A stretch of DNA of 7,150 nt from NCBI GenBank assembly GCA_016931875.1, contig JAFGDX010000447.1:1-7150 (forward strand), given 5' to 3'. The stretch comes from Prolixibacteraceae bacterium (lineage in GTDB: Bacteria > Bacteroidota > Bacteroidia > Bacteroidales > Prolixibacteraceae). Position numbers and translations under genes: made by a program. Under the pieces are notes generated by a model. The model was not told the DNA's origin and did no database searches. It saw only the letters and a program-made list of their open reading frames with translations. Of this stretch, positions 1-7,150 are shown in pieces (the first letter of the stretch is position 1; every line of letters begins with the position of its first letter).

Positions 1-1
1 C

Positions 2-586
2 AAAAATGGTGCAATAATCAACGGAAAAAATTTTTACAGTATCAATTTACCGCTGGGATATGATTATGGAGGCCCGCTGTTTTTTGCGCATTATTCCTTT
101 TTGGGAATCAATCCGAAAAATCTTTCCGACCAATATGCCAACTACTGGCTCCAAAATAAAAGCCATACGTTGATTAACCGCGAACATTGTATTGAAAATC
201 CAAACAATTTTGTTGGCTACAGCGACAATTGCTGGGGATTAACAGCCAGCGACAATCCGGAAGGGTATTCGGCGCATTCGCCCACCAACGATTTGGGAGT
301 TATTTCCCCAACTGCAGCCATCTCGTCGCTCCCGTTCACCCCTGAAGAATCGATGCAAGCCATCCGTTTTTTTTACTACACACTTGGCGATCGCCTTTGG
401 GGAGAATATGGATTTTATGATGCCTTTGATATGACGGAGGGATGGGTGGCCGGTTCATACCTGGCCATCGACCAGGGGCCCATTGTTATTATGATTGAAA
501 ATTACCGGACAGGTCTGGTTTGGGATTTGCTTATGTCATGTCCTGAAGTTCAGTCCGGTCTTACCAAATTAGGTTTTACTTATTGA
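2..586 (+). CDS. C-terminal part of a glucoamylase-like (PF10091 / GH144-type) glycoside hydrolase, 5' end outside the window
   Basis: The frame is open from base 2, giving 194 residues that end at TGA 584-586. A TTG at base 101 could be read as a start, but homology runs in frame upstream of it, so the gene is cut by the window edge. The visible part matches residues of about 255-452 of the next gene. By hand alignment roughly 95 of about 170 positions are identical, including GPLFFAHYSFLG-like, DLGVISPTAA, ESMQ, GEYG and YLAIDQGP...MIENYR near the end. These are hallmarks of the (alpha/alpha)6-barrel glucoamylase-like family, which includes GH144 beta-1,2-glucanases. The candidate catalytic acids lie in the missing N-terminal half, so activity, signal peptide and location cannot be judged. 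The next start codon follows one base after the stop, which implies co-transcription. Family assignment is firm. The substrate (beta-1,2-glucan) is inference. Confidence 0.88.
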   Translation, partial: KNGAIINGKNFYSINLPLGYDYGGPLFFAHYSFLGINPKNLSDQYANYWLQNKSHTLINREHCIENPNNFVGYSDNCWGLTASDNPEGYSAHSPTNDLGVISPTAAISSLPFTPEESMQAIRFFYYTLGDRLWGEYGFYDAFDMTEGWVAGSYLAIDQGPIVIMIENYRTGLVWDLLMSCPEVQSGLTKLGFTY

Positions 587-587
587 A

Positions 588-1964
588 ATGATGAAAAAAA
601 AGAGGATCACATACATAACGGCAGCGCTGTTAACTGTACTAAGTTTTTCAGCTTGCAACACATCACAGAAAAAGACAAACAAAATCGTCGAAAAAACGCC
701 AGCCATTTTAACAGATTCGCTGCTTGATGTGGTGCAATATCAAACCTTTCAATATTTCTGGAACGGTGCGGAACCTGTTTCGGGCATGGCCCGCGAACGT
801 ATTCACATGGACAATATTTATCCTCAGAACGACCAGGATGTGATAACACTGGGTGGATCCGGTTTTGGGGTAATGGCCATTCTGGTGGGGGTGGAGCGCG
901 GATTTATCACCCGCGAACAGGCTTTGGAACGATTTCAGAAAATTGTTGCTTATCTTGCCAAAGCCGACCGTTTTCATGGCGCCTGGCCGCACTGGCTCGA
1001 CGGCCCCTCCGGAAAAACGAAACCATTTAGCAAAAAAGACAACGGCGGCGATTTGGTGGAAACGGCATTTATGATTCAGGGACTTTTGACGGTAGCAGAG
1101 TATTTCAGAAACGGAAATGAAGCTGAACAAAAACTGGTGGCCGATATTCAGCAACTTTGGGAAGAGGTGGAATGGAACTGGTACACAAAGGGCGAAGATG
1201 TTTTATACTGGCACTGGTCGCCCGATTTCGGATGGGAAATGAACTTCCCGGTTGGAGGTTACAACGAATGTTTGATAATGTATGTTTTGGCAGCTGCCTC
1301 ACCCACACATCCTGTTGAACCGGAGGTTTACCACCAAGGATGGGCACGCAACGGCAAAATTGCAAATGATACAGTGTATTACGGGTTGCCCACTGTTTTA
1401 AATTTCTACGAACACAGCGACGATCCGACCGGGCCGCTTTTTTGGGCGCATTATTCTTATCTGGGGCTAAATCCTGACGGGTTGAAAGACAAGTATGCCG
1501 ATTACTGGAAATTGAATCAGAATCAGGCACTCATTCACTATAAATATTGTGTTGATAATCCAAAAAATTTTAAAGGCTACGGTGAAAATCAGTGGGGACT
1601 CACCTCCAGTTATTCAATGAAAGGTTATGCCGGTCATCATCCCGGTGAAGCAGATTTGGGCGTTATTTCGCCAACCGCGGCACTATCCTCGTTTCCGTAC
1701 ACACCCAACGAATCGATGCAGTTTCTGAAATACCTGTATGTGGAAGCTGACTCGCTGGTTGGGGAATATGGCCCGTACGACGCCTACAGTCAGGAATACA
1801 ACTGGGTTTTGCCTCGTTACCTGGCCATCGATCAGGGGCCTATTCCGGTGATGATTGAAAATTACCGCAGCGGATTGTTGTGGGACCTGTTTATAAAAAA
1901 TGAAGATGTTCAGAGGGGATTACTAACTTTAGGGTTTGAAAGCCCGTATTTAAACGAGAAATAA
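588..1964 (+). CDS. Glucoamylase-like GH144-type glycoside hydrolase, lipoprotein (putative beta-1,2-glucan-degrading enzyme)
   Basis: This is a complete 458-residue protein. It starts MMKKKR; ATG 588 and ATG 591 are equally plausible starts and no Shine-Dalgarno sequence decides between them. A basic, hydrophobic leader ends in a lipobox (SFSAC) with Cys23, so it should be a lipid-anchored envelope protein. The catalytic domain covers about residues 45-452. Family signatures are LGGSGFG (88-94), GGDLVETAF (153-161), GGYNE (223-227), DLGVISPTAA (356-365) and YLAIDQGP (411-418). Acidic residues D151, D155, E158 and E227 have the same spacing as the catalytic candidates I recall for the Chitinophaga pinensis endo-beta-1,2-glucanase CpSGL (D135, D139, E142, E211); this is from memory and needs an alignment. 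Known GH144 members are either endo-acting on beta-1,2-glucan or exo-acting and sophorose-releasing (Parabacteroides distasonis BDI_3064). I cannot tell which mode applies here. It lies between its paralogue and the GH43-like gene in one operon. Confidence 0.9.
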   Translation: MMKKKRITYITAALLTVLSFSACNTSQKKTNKIVEKTPAILTDSLLDVVQYQTFQYFWNGAEPVSGMARERIHMDNIYPQNDQDVITLGGSGFGVMAILVGVERGFITREQALERFQKIVAYLAKADRFHGAWPHWLDGPSGKTKPFSKKDNGGDLVETAFMIQGLLTVAEYFRNGNEAEQKLVADIQQLWEEVEWNWYTKGEDVLYWHWSPDFGWEMNFPVGGYNECLIMYVLAAASPTHPVEPEVYHQGWARNGKIANDTVYYGLPTVLNFYEHSDDPTGPLFWAHYSYLGLNPDGLKDKYADYWKLNQNQALIHYKYCVDNPKNFKGYGENQWGLTSSYSMKGYAGHHPGEADLGVISPTAALSSFPYTPNESMQFLKYLYVEADSLVGEYGPYDAYSQEYNWVLPRYLAIDQGPIPVMIENYRSGLLWDLFIKNEDVQRGLLTLGFESPYLNEK

Positions 1965-1980
1965 TTTTTTAAACTGAAAT

Positions 1981-3792
1981 ATGAAACTAAAACTGTTGCT
2001 GTTTTTACTCACAGGATTCAGTCTGGCTTTGCCGGATCCGGTTTCTTCGCAGGAGTACATTCCGCCCACCTACTGTAATCCTTTGGATATTGACTACACA
2101 TACATGGTTTATAATTCAAGCAGGAATATTTCGTATCGTTCAGGGGCCGATCCGGCGGTGGTTGAATTCCGGGGCGAATATTACATGTTTGTTACACGTT
2201 CCTTTGGATACTGGCATTCCACCGATTTACTCCACTGGGATTTTATTAAACCGGAACAGTGGTTTTTTGAAGGGTGCAACGCTCCAACTGCATTCAATTA
2301 CAACGATTCTGTACTTTATTTTGCAGGCGACCCGGCGGGTTACGGAAGCATTTTGTATACCGATGACCCCAAAAGCGGAAAATGGACACCTACTGCATCG
2401 ATTTCCAACAATATTCAGGACTCGGAGTTGTTTATTGATGACGACGGAAAAACCTATTTATACTGGGGTTCATCGAATGTGTACCCCATCAGTGTTAAAG
2501 AGTTAAACAAAGATGACCGAATGCTGGAAACCGGTGTAAAAAAAGAACTGATAAACCTGAATGAAGAAGAACACGGCTGGGAACGGTTTGGCGAAAACAA
2601 TTTTCATCCTACCCTAAAAGAAGGATATATGGAAGGGGCATCCATGACCAAACACAAGGGAAAATACTATTTGCAGTATGCTGCTCCCGGAACACAGTTT
2701 AACGTGTATGGCGACGGTGTGTACATTGGCGAAACACCGCTGGGCCCTTTTACTTACATGAAAAACAACCCCATGAGTTTTAAACCGGGAGGTTTTACCA
2801 ACGGCGCCGGACATGGAATTACCGTAAAACAAACCAACGGACAGTACTGGCATTTTGCAACAATGGCACTGGCATCCAATTCGCACTGGGAACGTCGCCT
2901 GTGTATGTTTCCTGTTGGTTTTGATGATAATGATCTTATGCATTCAAATACGCATTACGGCGATTATCCGCGTTTTGGCCCCGATCATCCAACCAAAGCA
3001 GGGCAGCATTGTGGCTGGATGCTGCTCTCCTACAAAGGAAAGGTGACGGTTTCATCTTCAAAAATGCAAATCAAAAAAAGTACTTCTACCGATAATGATT
3101 ATGACATTACCAAGATGCCGCTGAAAAAAAACGATGCCGGTGAAATTTTATCGGAAGTGCTGACCGATGAAAATCCAAAATCATTTTGGGTAGCCGAAGC
3201 CAATGACGACCAGCAATGGGTGCAGATTGAAATGCAGAATCCCGGAAATATTTACGCTTTTCAATTGAATTTTCATGATCATGAATCGGGGATCTACACA
3301 CGTACAGAGGGTCTGCGACATAGGTTTACTTTAGAAGTATCCGCCAACGGCAGCAACTGGCAGATGGTGGTTGACCGGCGGAACAGTTACAAGGATTCTC
3401 CAAATGCCTACATCCCGCTCAGCCAGCCTGTGAACGCAAGGTTTATTCGTTATAAAAATGTGGAAGTGCCTGGAAACAACCTGGCTATGTCAGAAATCAG
3501 GGTGTTTGGTACGGGATTGGGAAATAAACCCGCTGAAGTAAAAGGCTTTTCCGTTCAGCGTGAAACCGACCGCCGGGATGCCACTTTTTCATGGAAACCC
3601 GTTAAAAACGCCCAGGGATACAATATTCGCTGGGGAATTGCTCCTGATAAACTGTATAACTCGTGGCTTTTATACGACGATACTCAATTGTTGATGCGCT
3701 GCCTGGATAAAGCCACAAGCTACTATTTTACTATCGAGGCATTTAATGAAAACGGAATTTCGGAAAAATCAGAAATTGTAAAAGTTGATTAA
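1981..3792 (+). CDS. Secreted GH43-like five-bladed beta-propeller protein with F5/8 type C (discoidin) and FN3 domains
   Basis: This 603-residue protein has a type I signal peptide (residues 1 to about 23, no lipobox Cys), so it should be soluble in the periplasm or secreted. An in-frame TGA at 1975-1977 makes ATG 1981 the first possible start. The propeller spans about residues 28-360. The GH43 triad is recognisable: candidate base D57 in SGADPAVV, pKa-modulating D147 in QDSELFIDDDGKTYLYWG, and candidate general acid E218 in YMEGASM followed by KHKGKYYLQYA. Residues of about 383-511 form a discoidin-like jelly roll ending in ARFIRYKNV...SEIRVFG, a typical carbohydrate-binding fold. Residues of about 517-603 resemble a fibronectin type III domain (FSWKPVKNAQGYNIRW, YYFTIEAFNENG). 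There is no type IX sorting tail. GH43 enzymes are mostly arabinofuranosidases, beta-xylosidases or galactosidases. I know no characterised member close to this architecture, so the substrate is open. Its place between GH144-type and GH3 genes suggests a side-chain or linkage-trimming role in the same pathway. Confidence 0.85.
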   Translation: MKLKLLLFLLTGFSLALPDPVSSQEYIPPTYCNPLDIDYTYMVYNSSRNISYRSGADPAVVEFRGEYYMFVTRSFGYWHSTDLLHWDFIKPEQWFFEGCNAPTAFNYNDSVLYFAGDPAGYGSILYTDDPKSGKWTPTASISNNIQDSELFIDDDGKTYLYWGSSNVYPISVKELNKDDRMLETGVKKELINLNEEEHGWERFGENNFHPTLKEGYMEGASMTKHKGKYYLQYAAPGTQFNVYGDGVYIGETPLGPFTYMKNNPMSFKPGGFTNGAGHGITVKQTNGQYWHFATMALASNSHWERRLCMFPVGFDDNDLMHSNTHYGDYPRFGPDHPTKAGQHCGWMLLSYKGKVTVSSSKMQIKKSTSTDNDYDITKMPLKKNDAGEILSEVLTDENPKSFWVAEANDDQQWVQIEMQNPGNIYAFQLNFHDHESGIYTRTEGLRHRFTLEVSANGSNWQMVVDRRNSYKDSPNAYIPLSQPVNARFIRYKNVEVPGNNLAMSEIRVFGTGLGNKPAEVKGFSVQRETDRRDATFSWKPVKNAQGYNIRWGIAPDKLYNSWLLYDDTQLLMRCLDKATSYYFTIEAFNENGISEKSEIVKVD

Positions 3793-3794
3793 CC

Positions 3795-4793
3795 ATGAGA
3801 AAATACAATTACAAATTTAAAGGGTTTTTATTGGTGGTTGCGGTTTTTCTTTTGGCAGCCTGCCACAATGCAGAAAAAGTAACCACTTTTGTTCTTCTGC
3901 CCGACACACAAACATATGCTGAAAAATACCCGGAAATTTTGCATAGTCAGATTGACTGGATTTCGGAAAATGCAAAAGATATTGATTTGGTGCTGCAGCA
4001 GGGAGATCTTACCCAAAATAACAGCAAGCAGGAATGGACAGTGGTAAAAGAAGCATTTTCCAAACTCAACAACCGGGTGCCTTATGTTTTGGCCGTTGGA
4101 AATCATGACATGGGAAGTGCTCCGGGAATATTTGCCGATACGCGGAATACCGATTTGTTCAACTCCTTTTTCCCGGTTGAAACCATGAGCCAGCTACCAG
4201 CATTTGGAGGTGTTTTCGAAAAAGGCAAAATGGAAAATGTGTATTATCTTTTTGAAAAGGACAAACAAAAATGGCTCATCCTTTCGCTGGAATTTGGGCC
4301 GAGAAATGAAGTGCTGGACTGGGCCGGCCAAATTTCAGAACAGTACTCCGACAGAACGGTAATTTTAAATACCCATTGCTACATGTATTCGGATAGTACA
4401 AGAGTTGATACCAATGACAAATGGAGTCCGCAGAGCTACGGAATTGGCAAAGACACCTTCCAAACAACAGTAAACAACGGAGAACAGATATGGAATAAAC
4501 TGGTTAAAAAAAACAAAAACATTCGCTTTGTTTTTTCAGGACATATCCTCAATGGCGGAGTCGGCACTTTGTTTTCCGTCAACCACGATGGCTGGCCGGT
4601 TTACCAGTTTTTAGCCAACTATCAGTCGGGAGTGCAGGGCTCGCAAAATGGCGGCAACGGTTTTTTGAGAATTTTAAAACTAAATTCAAAAAATTATTCT
4701 TTTACGGTTCAAACATATTCTCCATATACCAACCAGTTTCGGGATGAAGAGAGCCAGAGTTTCACAGTTAAGTCTGTTTTGTTTGAACGGTGA
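3795..4793 (+). CDS. Calcineurin-like metallophosphoesterase lipoprotein
   Basis: This 332-residue protein has a leader ending in the lipobox LAAC (Cys23), so it should be membrane-anchored and exported. An in-frame TGA at 3786-3788, overlapping the end of the previous gene, makes ATG 3795 the first possible start; the gap to the previous stop is 2 bases. Metallophosphoesterase (PF00149) motifs appear in order: LPDTQTY (D37, Q39), QQGDLTQ (D71), GNHD (102-105), NTHCY (H194) and FSGHILNG (H250). They are expected to hold two metal ions and hydrolyse phosphomono- or phosphodiesters. The canonical DxH is DTQ here and the canonical GHxH is GHIL, so two usual histidine ligands are replaced. I believe DTQ and a non-His third motif recur in a subfamily of exported bacterial members, so this need not mean loss of activity. 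The substrate is unknown. Its position among glycosidases suggests it acts on a phosphorylated or phosphodiester-decorated glycan, which is inference. Confidence 0.87.
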   Translation: MRKYNYKFKGFLLVVAVFLLAACHNAEKVTTFVLLPDTQTYAEKYPEILHSQIDWISENAKDIDLVLQQGDLTQNNSKQEWTVVKEAFSKLNNRVPYVLAVGNHDMGSAPGIFADTRNTDLFNSFFPVETMSQLPAFGGVFEKGKMENVYYLFEKDKQKWLILSLEFGPRNEVLDWAGQISEQYSDRTVILNTHCYMYSDSTRVDTNDKWSPQSYGIGKDTFQTTVNNGEQIWNKLVKKNKNIRFVFSGHILNGGVGTLFSVNHDGWPVYQFLANYQSGVQGSQNGGNGFLRILKLNSKNYSFTVQTYSPYTNQFRDEESQSFTVKSVLFER

Positions 4794-4819
4794 TTTATGA
4801 ATATAAAAATAGCTAAGCA
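4794..4819 (+). other. Short intergenic spacer before the GH3 gene
   Basis: At 26 bases this is the longest gap between genes in the window. It is A/T-rich and lacks a purine-rich Shine-Dalgarno sequence, which is usual for Bacteroidota. It is too short for a full Bacteroidota promoter (-33 TTTG and -7 TAnnTTTG elements) and I see neither element in it. The GH3 gene is therefore most simply read as part of the upstream operon. Confidence 0.5.
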
Positions 4820-7105
4820 ATGAAATTACGTAAACTTCTTTTTTTGAGTCTGTTGGGAATCCTTTTTTCATGTACAACCTCACAAAATAATACTGATTCA
4901 GAAATGAATGTTTTTGTTGACAAATTAATGTCACAAATGACTCTTCAGGAAAAAATAGGTCAGTTAAATCTGATAACTCCAGGTGGTGGAATTCCAACCG
5001 GTTCGGTGGTAAGTACCGATGTGGAATCAAAAATTAAGTCAGGTCAAGTAGGCGGAATTTTTGGTGTATACGGCCCCGAAAAAACACGGCAGGCACAAAA
5101 GCTGGCTGTGGATGAAAGCCGGTTGGGTATTCCGATGTTGTTTGGCTCCGATGTTATTCACGGTTACAAAACCACTTTTCCGCTGCCCATCGGATTATCC
5201 TGTTCGTGGGATATGGAACTGATTGAAAAAACCGCGCAGGTTGCGGCAACCGAAGCTACTGCCGACGGTATTTTCTGGAATTTCTCGCCCATGGTAGATA
5301 TTTCTCGCGATGCGCGCTGGGGGCGTATTTCAGAAGGTGCCGGTGAAGACCCCTATCTGGGATCGCACATTGCAAAAGCTATGGTAAAAGGCTATCAGCA
5401 GGATGATTTGAGCCGCCCCAATACCATGATGGCTACCGTAAAACATTTTGCGTTGTACGGCGCTTCGGAGGCAGGACGCGATTACAATTCGGTGGACATG
5501 AGCCGGCTGAGAATGTTTAATGACTATTTTCCGCCTTACAAAGCGGCGGTCGACGCAGGTGTGGGAAGCGTCATGTCGTCGTTTAACGATGTGGAAGGTG
5601 TGCCCGCATCCGCAAATCAGTGGCTGTTGACTGATGTTTTGCGTGAAAGATGGGGATTTGATGGTTTTGTGGTTTCAGATTATACTTCGGTGAATGAAAT
5701 GATTGCCCACGGATTGGGTGATTTGCAGGCAGTTTCGGCGCTGGCATTAAAAGCTGGCCTCGATATGGACATGGTTGGTGAAGGCTTTCTAACCACGCTG
5801 GAAAAATCACTCGAAGAAGGAAAAGTTTCGGAACATGATATCAACAAAGCTTGTCGTCGCATTCTGGAAGCCAAGTACAAACTAGGCTTGTTTGACGATC
5901 CGTACCGGTATTTTGATGATGCCCGCCCTGGAAAAGATATTTTAAATGCCGGACACCGGAAAGTGGCCCGTGAAGCTGCGGCGCGTTCGATGGTTCTATT
6001 AAAAAACGACCGCCAGGTTTTGCCATTGAAAAAGTCGGGAACTGTGGCATTGGTTGGCCCACTGGCCGACAGCCGGAACAACATGCTGGGAACCTGGGCG
6101 CCAACCGGCGATCCAAAATATGCCGTTACCGTTCTGGAAGGATTTAAAAACACGGCAGGCAACACCGTAAATATTCTGTATACCAAAGGTGCCAATATTT
6201 CGGACGATCCGGAATTTGCTGAAAAAATTAATGTCTTCGGGCCTAAAATTGAAATTGATGAACGTTCGCCTGAAACGATGTTACATGAGGCGATTTTATT
6301 GGCAAAAAAAGCCGATGTGGTTGTGGCAGTGGTTGGCGAAGCTTCTGAAATGACCGGGGAATCTTCCAGTCGTTCGGATATATCGCTCCCCGAAAACCAG
6401 AAAAAACTGCTGCGGGTCTTGGCGAAAACCGGAAACCCACTGGTAATTGTGAACATGAGCGGGCGCCCCATGACGCTTGGCGAAGAAAATGAACTGGCGG
6501 ATGCCCTGCTGCAGGTGTGGCACGCGGGTGTTGAAACCGGAAATGCACTGGCCGATGTTATTTTTGGCGATTATAATCCTTCAGGAAAACTTACAGCTAC
6601 TTTCCCGCGAAATGTGGGGCAAATCCCCATTTACTATGCCATTAGAAATACGGGCCGGCCGCAGGAAGGGGAGCAATTCACCAAATTTAAATCGAACTAT
6701 CTTGATGTGCCCAACTCGCCCTTGTTTCCTTTTGGTTACGGTTTAAGTTACACTTCGTTTGAATATAAAAACCTTCAGTTGGATAAACCGGTTTTTTCAA
6801 CCGGTGAATCGCTTCTGGTATCAGTAGAAGTAACCAACACCGGAAGTTTTGACGGGGAGGAGGTGGTGCAATTGTATGTGCGCGATGAAGTGGCTTCAAT
6901 AACCCGTCCTTTGCGCGAATTAAAGGGGTTCAAAAAAGTTTTTCTGAAAAAAAGGGAAACACAAAAAGTAACTTTTACCCTGCATTCTGAAGAGCTGGCA
7001 TTTTATCACCCCAACCTCGATTTTTATGCCGAACCGGGTGAGTTTACCGTTTTTGCAGGAGGCGATTCCAATGCAGCGCTTTCAGCAAAATTTACCCTGA
7101 AATAA
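4820..7105 (+). CDS. bglX: GH3 beta-glucosidase, BglX type, lipoprotein
   Basis: This 761-residue protein is close to the length of E. coli BglX. An in-frame TAA at 4814-4816 makes ATG 4820 the earliest start, and it supplies a lipoprotein leader with Cys18 (ILFSC). The GH3 N-terminal barrel (about 35-360) has GSDVIHG (109-115), SEGAGEDPY (171-179), KHF (208-210) and the nucleophile D287 in GFVVSDY. The alpha/beta C-terminal domain (about 385-640) has VLLKN, ALVGPLADS and the candidate acid/base E514 in TGESSSRSD. An FN3-like domain (PF14310, about 665-750) closes the protein with GEEVVQLYVRD and RPLRELKGF. The enzyme should release glucose from the non-reducing ends of beta-gluco-oligosaccharides in the periplasm. 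A Bacteroides thetaiotaomicron GH3 (BT_3567, from memory) is specific for beta-1,2-glucooligosaccharides; the GH144-type genes upstream make that specificity plausible here. BglX-type enzymes can be broad, so cellobiose, gentiobiose or laminaribiose remain alternatives. All expected catalytic motifs are intact. Confidence 0.95.
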   Translation: MKLRKLLFLSLLGILFSCTTSQNNTDSEMNVFVDKLMSQMTLQEKIGQLNLITPGGGIPTGSVVSTDVESKIKSGQVGGIFGVYGPEKTRQAQKLAVDESRLGIPMLFGSDVIHGYKTTFPLPIGLSCSWDMELIEKTAQVAATEATADGIFWNFSPMVDISRDARWGRISEGAGEDPYLGSHIAKAMVKGYQQDDLSRPNTMMATVKHFALYGASEAGRDYNSVDMSRLRMFNDYFPPYKAAVDAGVGSVMSSFNDVEGVPASANQWLLTDVLRERWGFDGFVVSDYTSVNEMIAHGLGDLQAVSALALKAGLDMDMVGEGFLTTLEKSLEEGKVSEHDINKACRRILEAKYKLGLFDDPYRYFDDARPGKDILNAGHRKVAREAAARSMVLLKNDRQVLPLKKSGTVALVGPLADSRNNMLGTWAPTGDPKYAVTVLEGFKNTAGNTVNILYTKGANISDDPEFAEKINVFGPKIEIDERSPETMLHEAILLAKKADVVVAVVGEASEMTGESSSRSDISLPENQKKLLRVLAKTGNPLVIVNMSGRPMTLGEENELADALLQVWHAGVETGNALADVIFGDYNPSGKLTATFPRNVGQIPIYYAIRNTGRPQEGEQFTKFKSNYLDVPNSPLFPFGYGLSYTSFEYKNLQLDKPVFSTGESLLVSVEVTNTGSFDGEEVVQLYVRDEVASITRPLRELKGFKKVFLKKRETQKVTFTLHSEELAFYHPNLDFYAEPGEFTVFAGGDSNAALSAKFTLK

Positions 7106-7150
7106 TTGAATCTGTGGCATACTTTATTTTCCCATTTCAAGTAGAAATTA

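Noticed and set aside
101..103. TTG as start codon of the first gene
   Set aside because: The frame stays open to base 2, and conserved family sequence (GPLFFAHYS) lies upstream of it, so the true start is outside the window.
594..601. Run of eight A's right after the start codon of the second gene, a possible slippage or phase-variation tract
   Set aside because: The run encodes the Lys residues of an ordinary signal-peptide n-region, and the frame is intact. Such runs are common in A/T-rich Bacteroidota genes.
708..1154. A 148-codon minus-strand open frame inside the second GH144-type gene
   Set aside because: It overlaps a well-supported gene completely, and its product is Cys/His/Phe-rich and low in recognisable structure, as expected for an antisense reading.
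1965..1980. Possible promoter or ribosome binding site between the second GH144-type gene and the GH43-like gene
   Set aside because: The 16-base A/T-rich spacer has no purine-rich Shine-Dalgarno sequence and is too short for a Bacteroidota promoter.
5680..6471. A 263-codon open frame on the minus strand inside the GH3 gene
   Set aside because: It lies wholly within an intact, motif-complete GH3 gene, and its translation shows no recognisable domain. It is a shadow of the coding strand.
7134..7148. Inverted repeat ATTTC-AAGTA-GAAAT after the last gene, a possible terminator
   Set aside because: The stem has only five base pairs, mostly A-T, with no GC-rich core, and any T-tract would lie beyond the window. 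It cannot be supported as a terminator.

Overview
The window is a stretch of a glycan-degradation gene cluster from a member of the Bacteroidota. Five genes, all on the + strand, fill it almost without gaps (1, 16, 2 and 26 bases between successive genes). The Bacteroidota assignment rests on the tightly packed secreted glycoside hydrolases, the lipoprotein signal peptides, the lack of clear Shine-Dalgarno sequences and the families present. The order Bacteroidales/Marinilabiliales would fit, but nothing here fixes a genus. No transporter, regulator, RNA gene, mobile element or CRISPR array is visible, so the susC/susD pair and sensor expected in a polysaccharide utilization locus would have to lie outside.

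Layout: bases 1-586 hold the last 194 codons of a glucoamylase-like (PF10091, GH144-type) hydrolase. Bases 588-1964 hold a complete second, paralogous GH144-type lipoprotein. Bases 1981-3792 encode a secreted GH43-like five-bladed propeller protein with a C-terminal F5/8-type-C (discoidin) domain and an FN3 domain. Bases 3795-4793 encode a lipoprotein calcineurin-like metallophosphoesterase with variant metal motifs. Bases 4820-7105 encode a BglX-type GH3 beta-glucosidase lipoprotein. Bases 7106-7150 are non-coding and show no convincing terminator.

How the genes may work together (inference): characterised GH144 enzymes cut beta-1,2-glucan (endo enzymes, and an exo enzyme that releases sophorose), and at least one Bacteroides GH3 enzyme of this general type prefers beta-1,2-glucooligosaccharides. 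A pair of GH144 proteins followed by a GH3 beta-glucosidase therefore suggests conversion of a beta-1,2-glucan to glucose. In nature such glucans occur as cyclic or osmoregulated periplasmic glucans of Proteobacteria, which often carry phosphoglycerol or similar phosphodiester substituents. The metallophosphoesterase embedded in the operon could remove such groups, and the GH43-like protein could remove or recognise another side group. This 'decorated beta-1,2-glucan' reading is the most interesting hypothesis in the window, but it is not proven by sequence alone.
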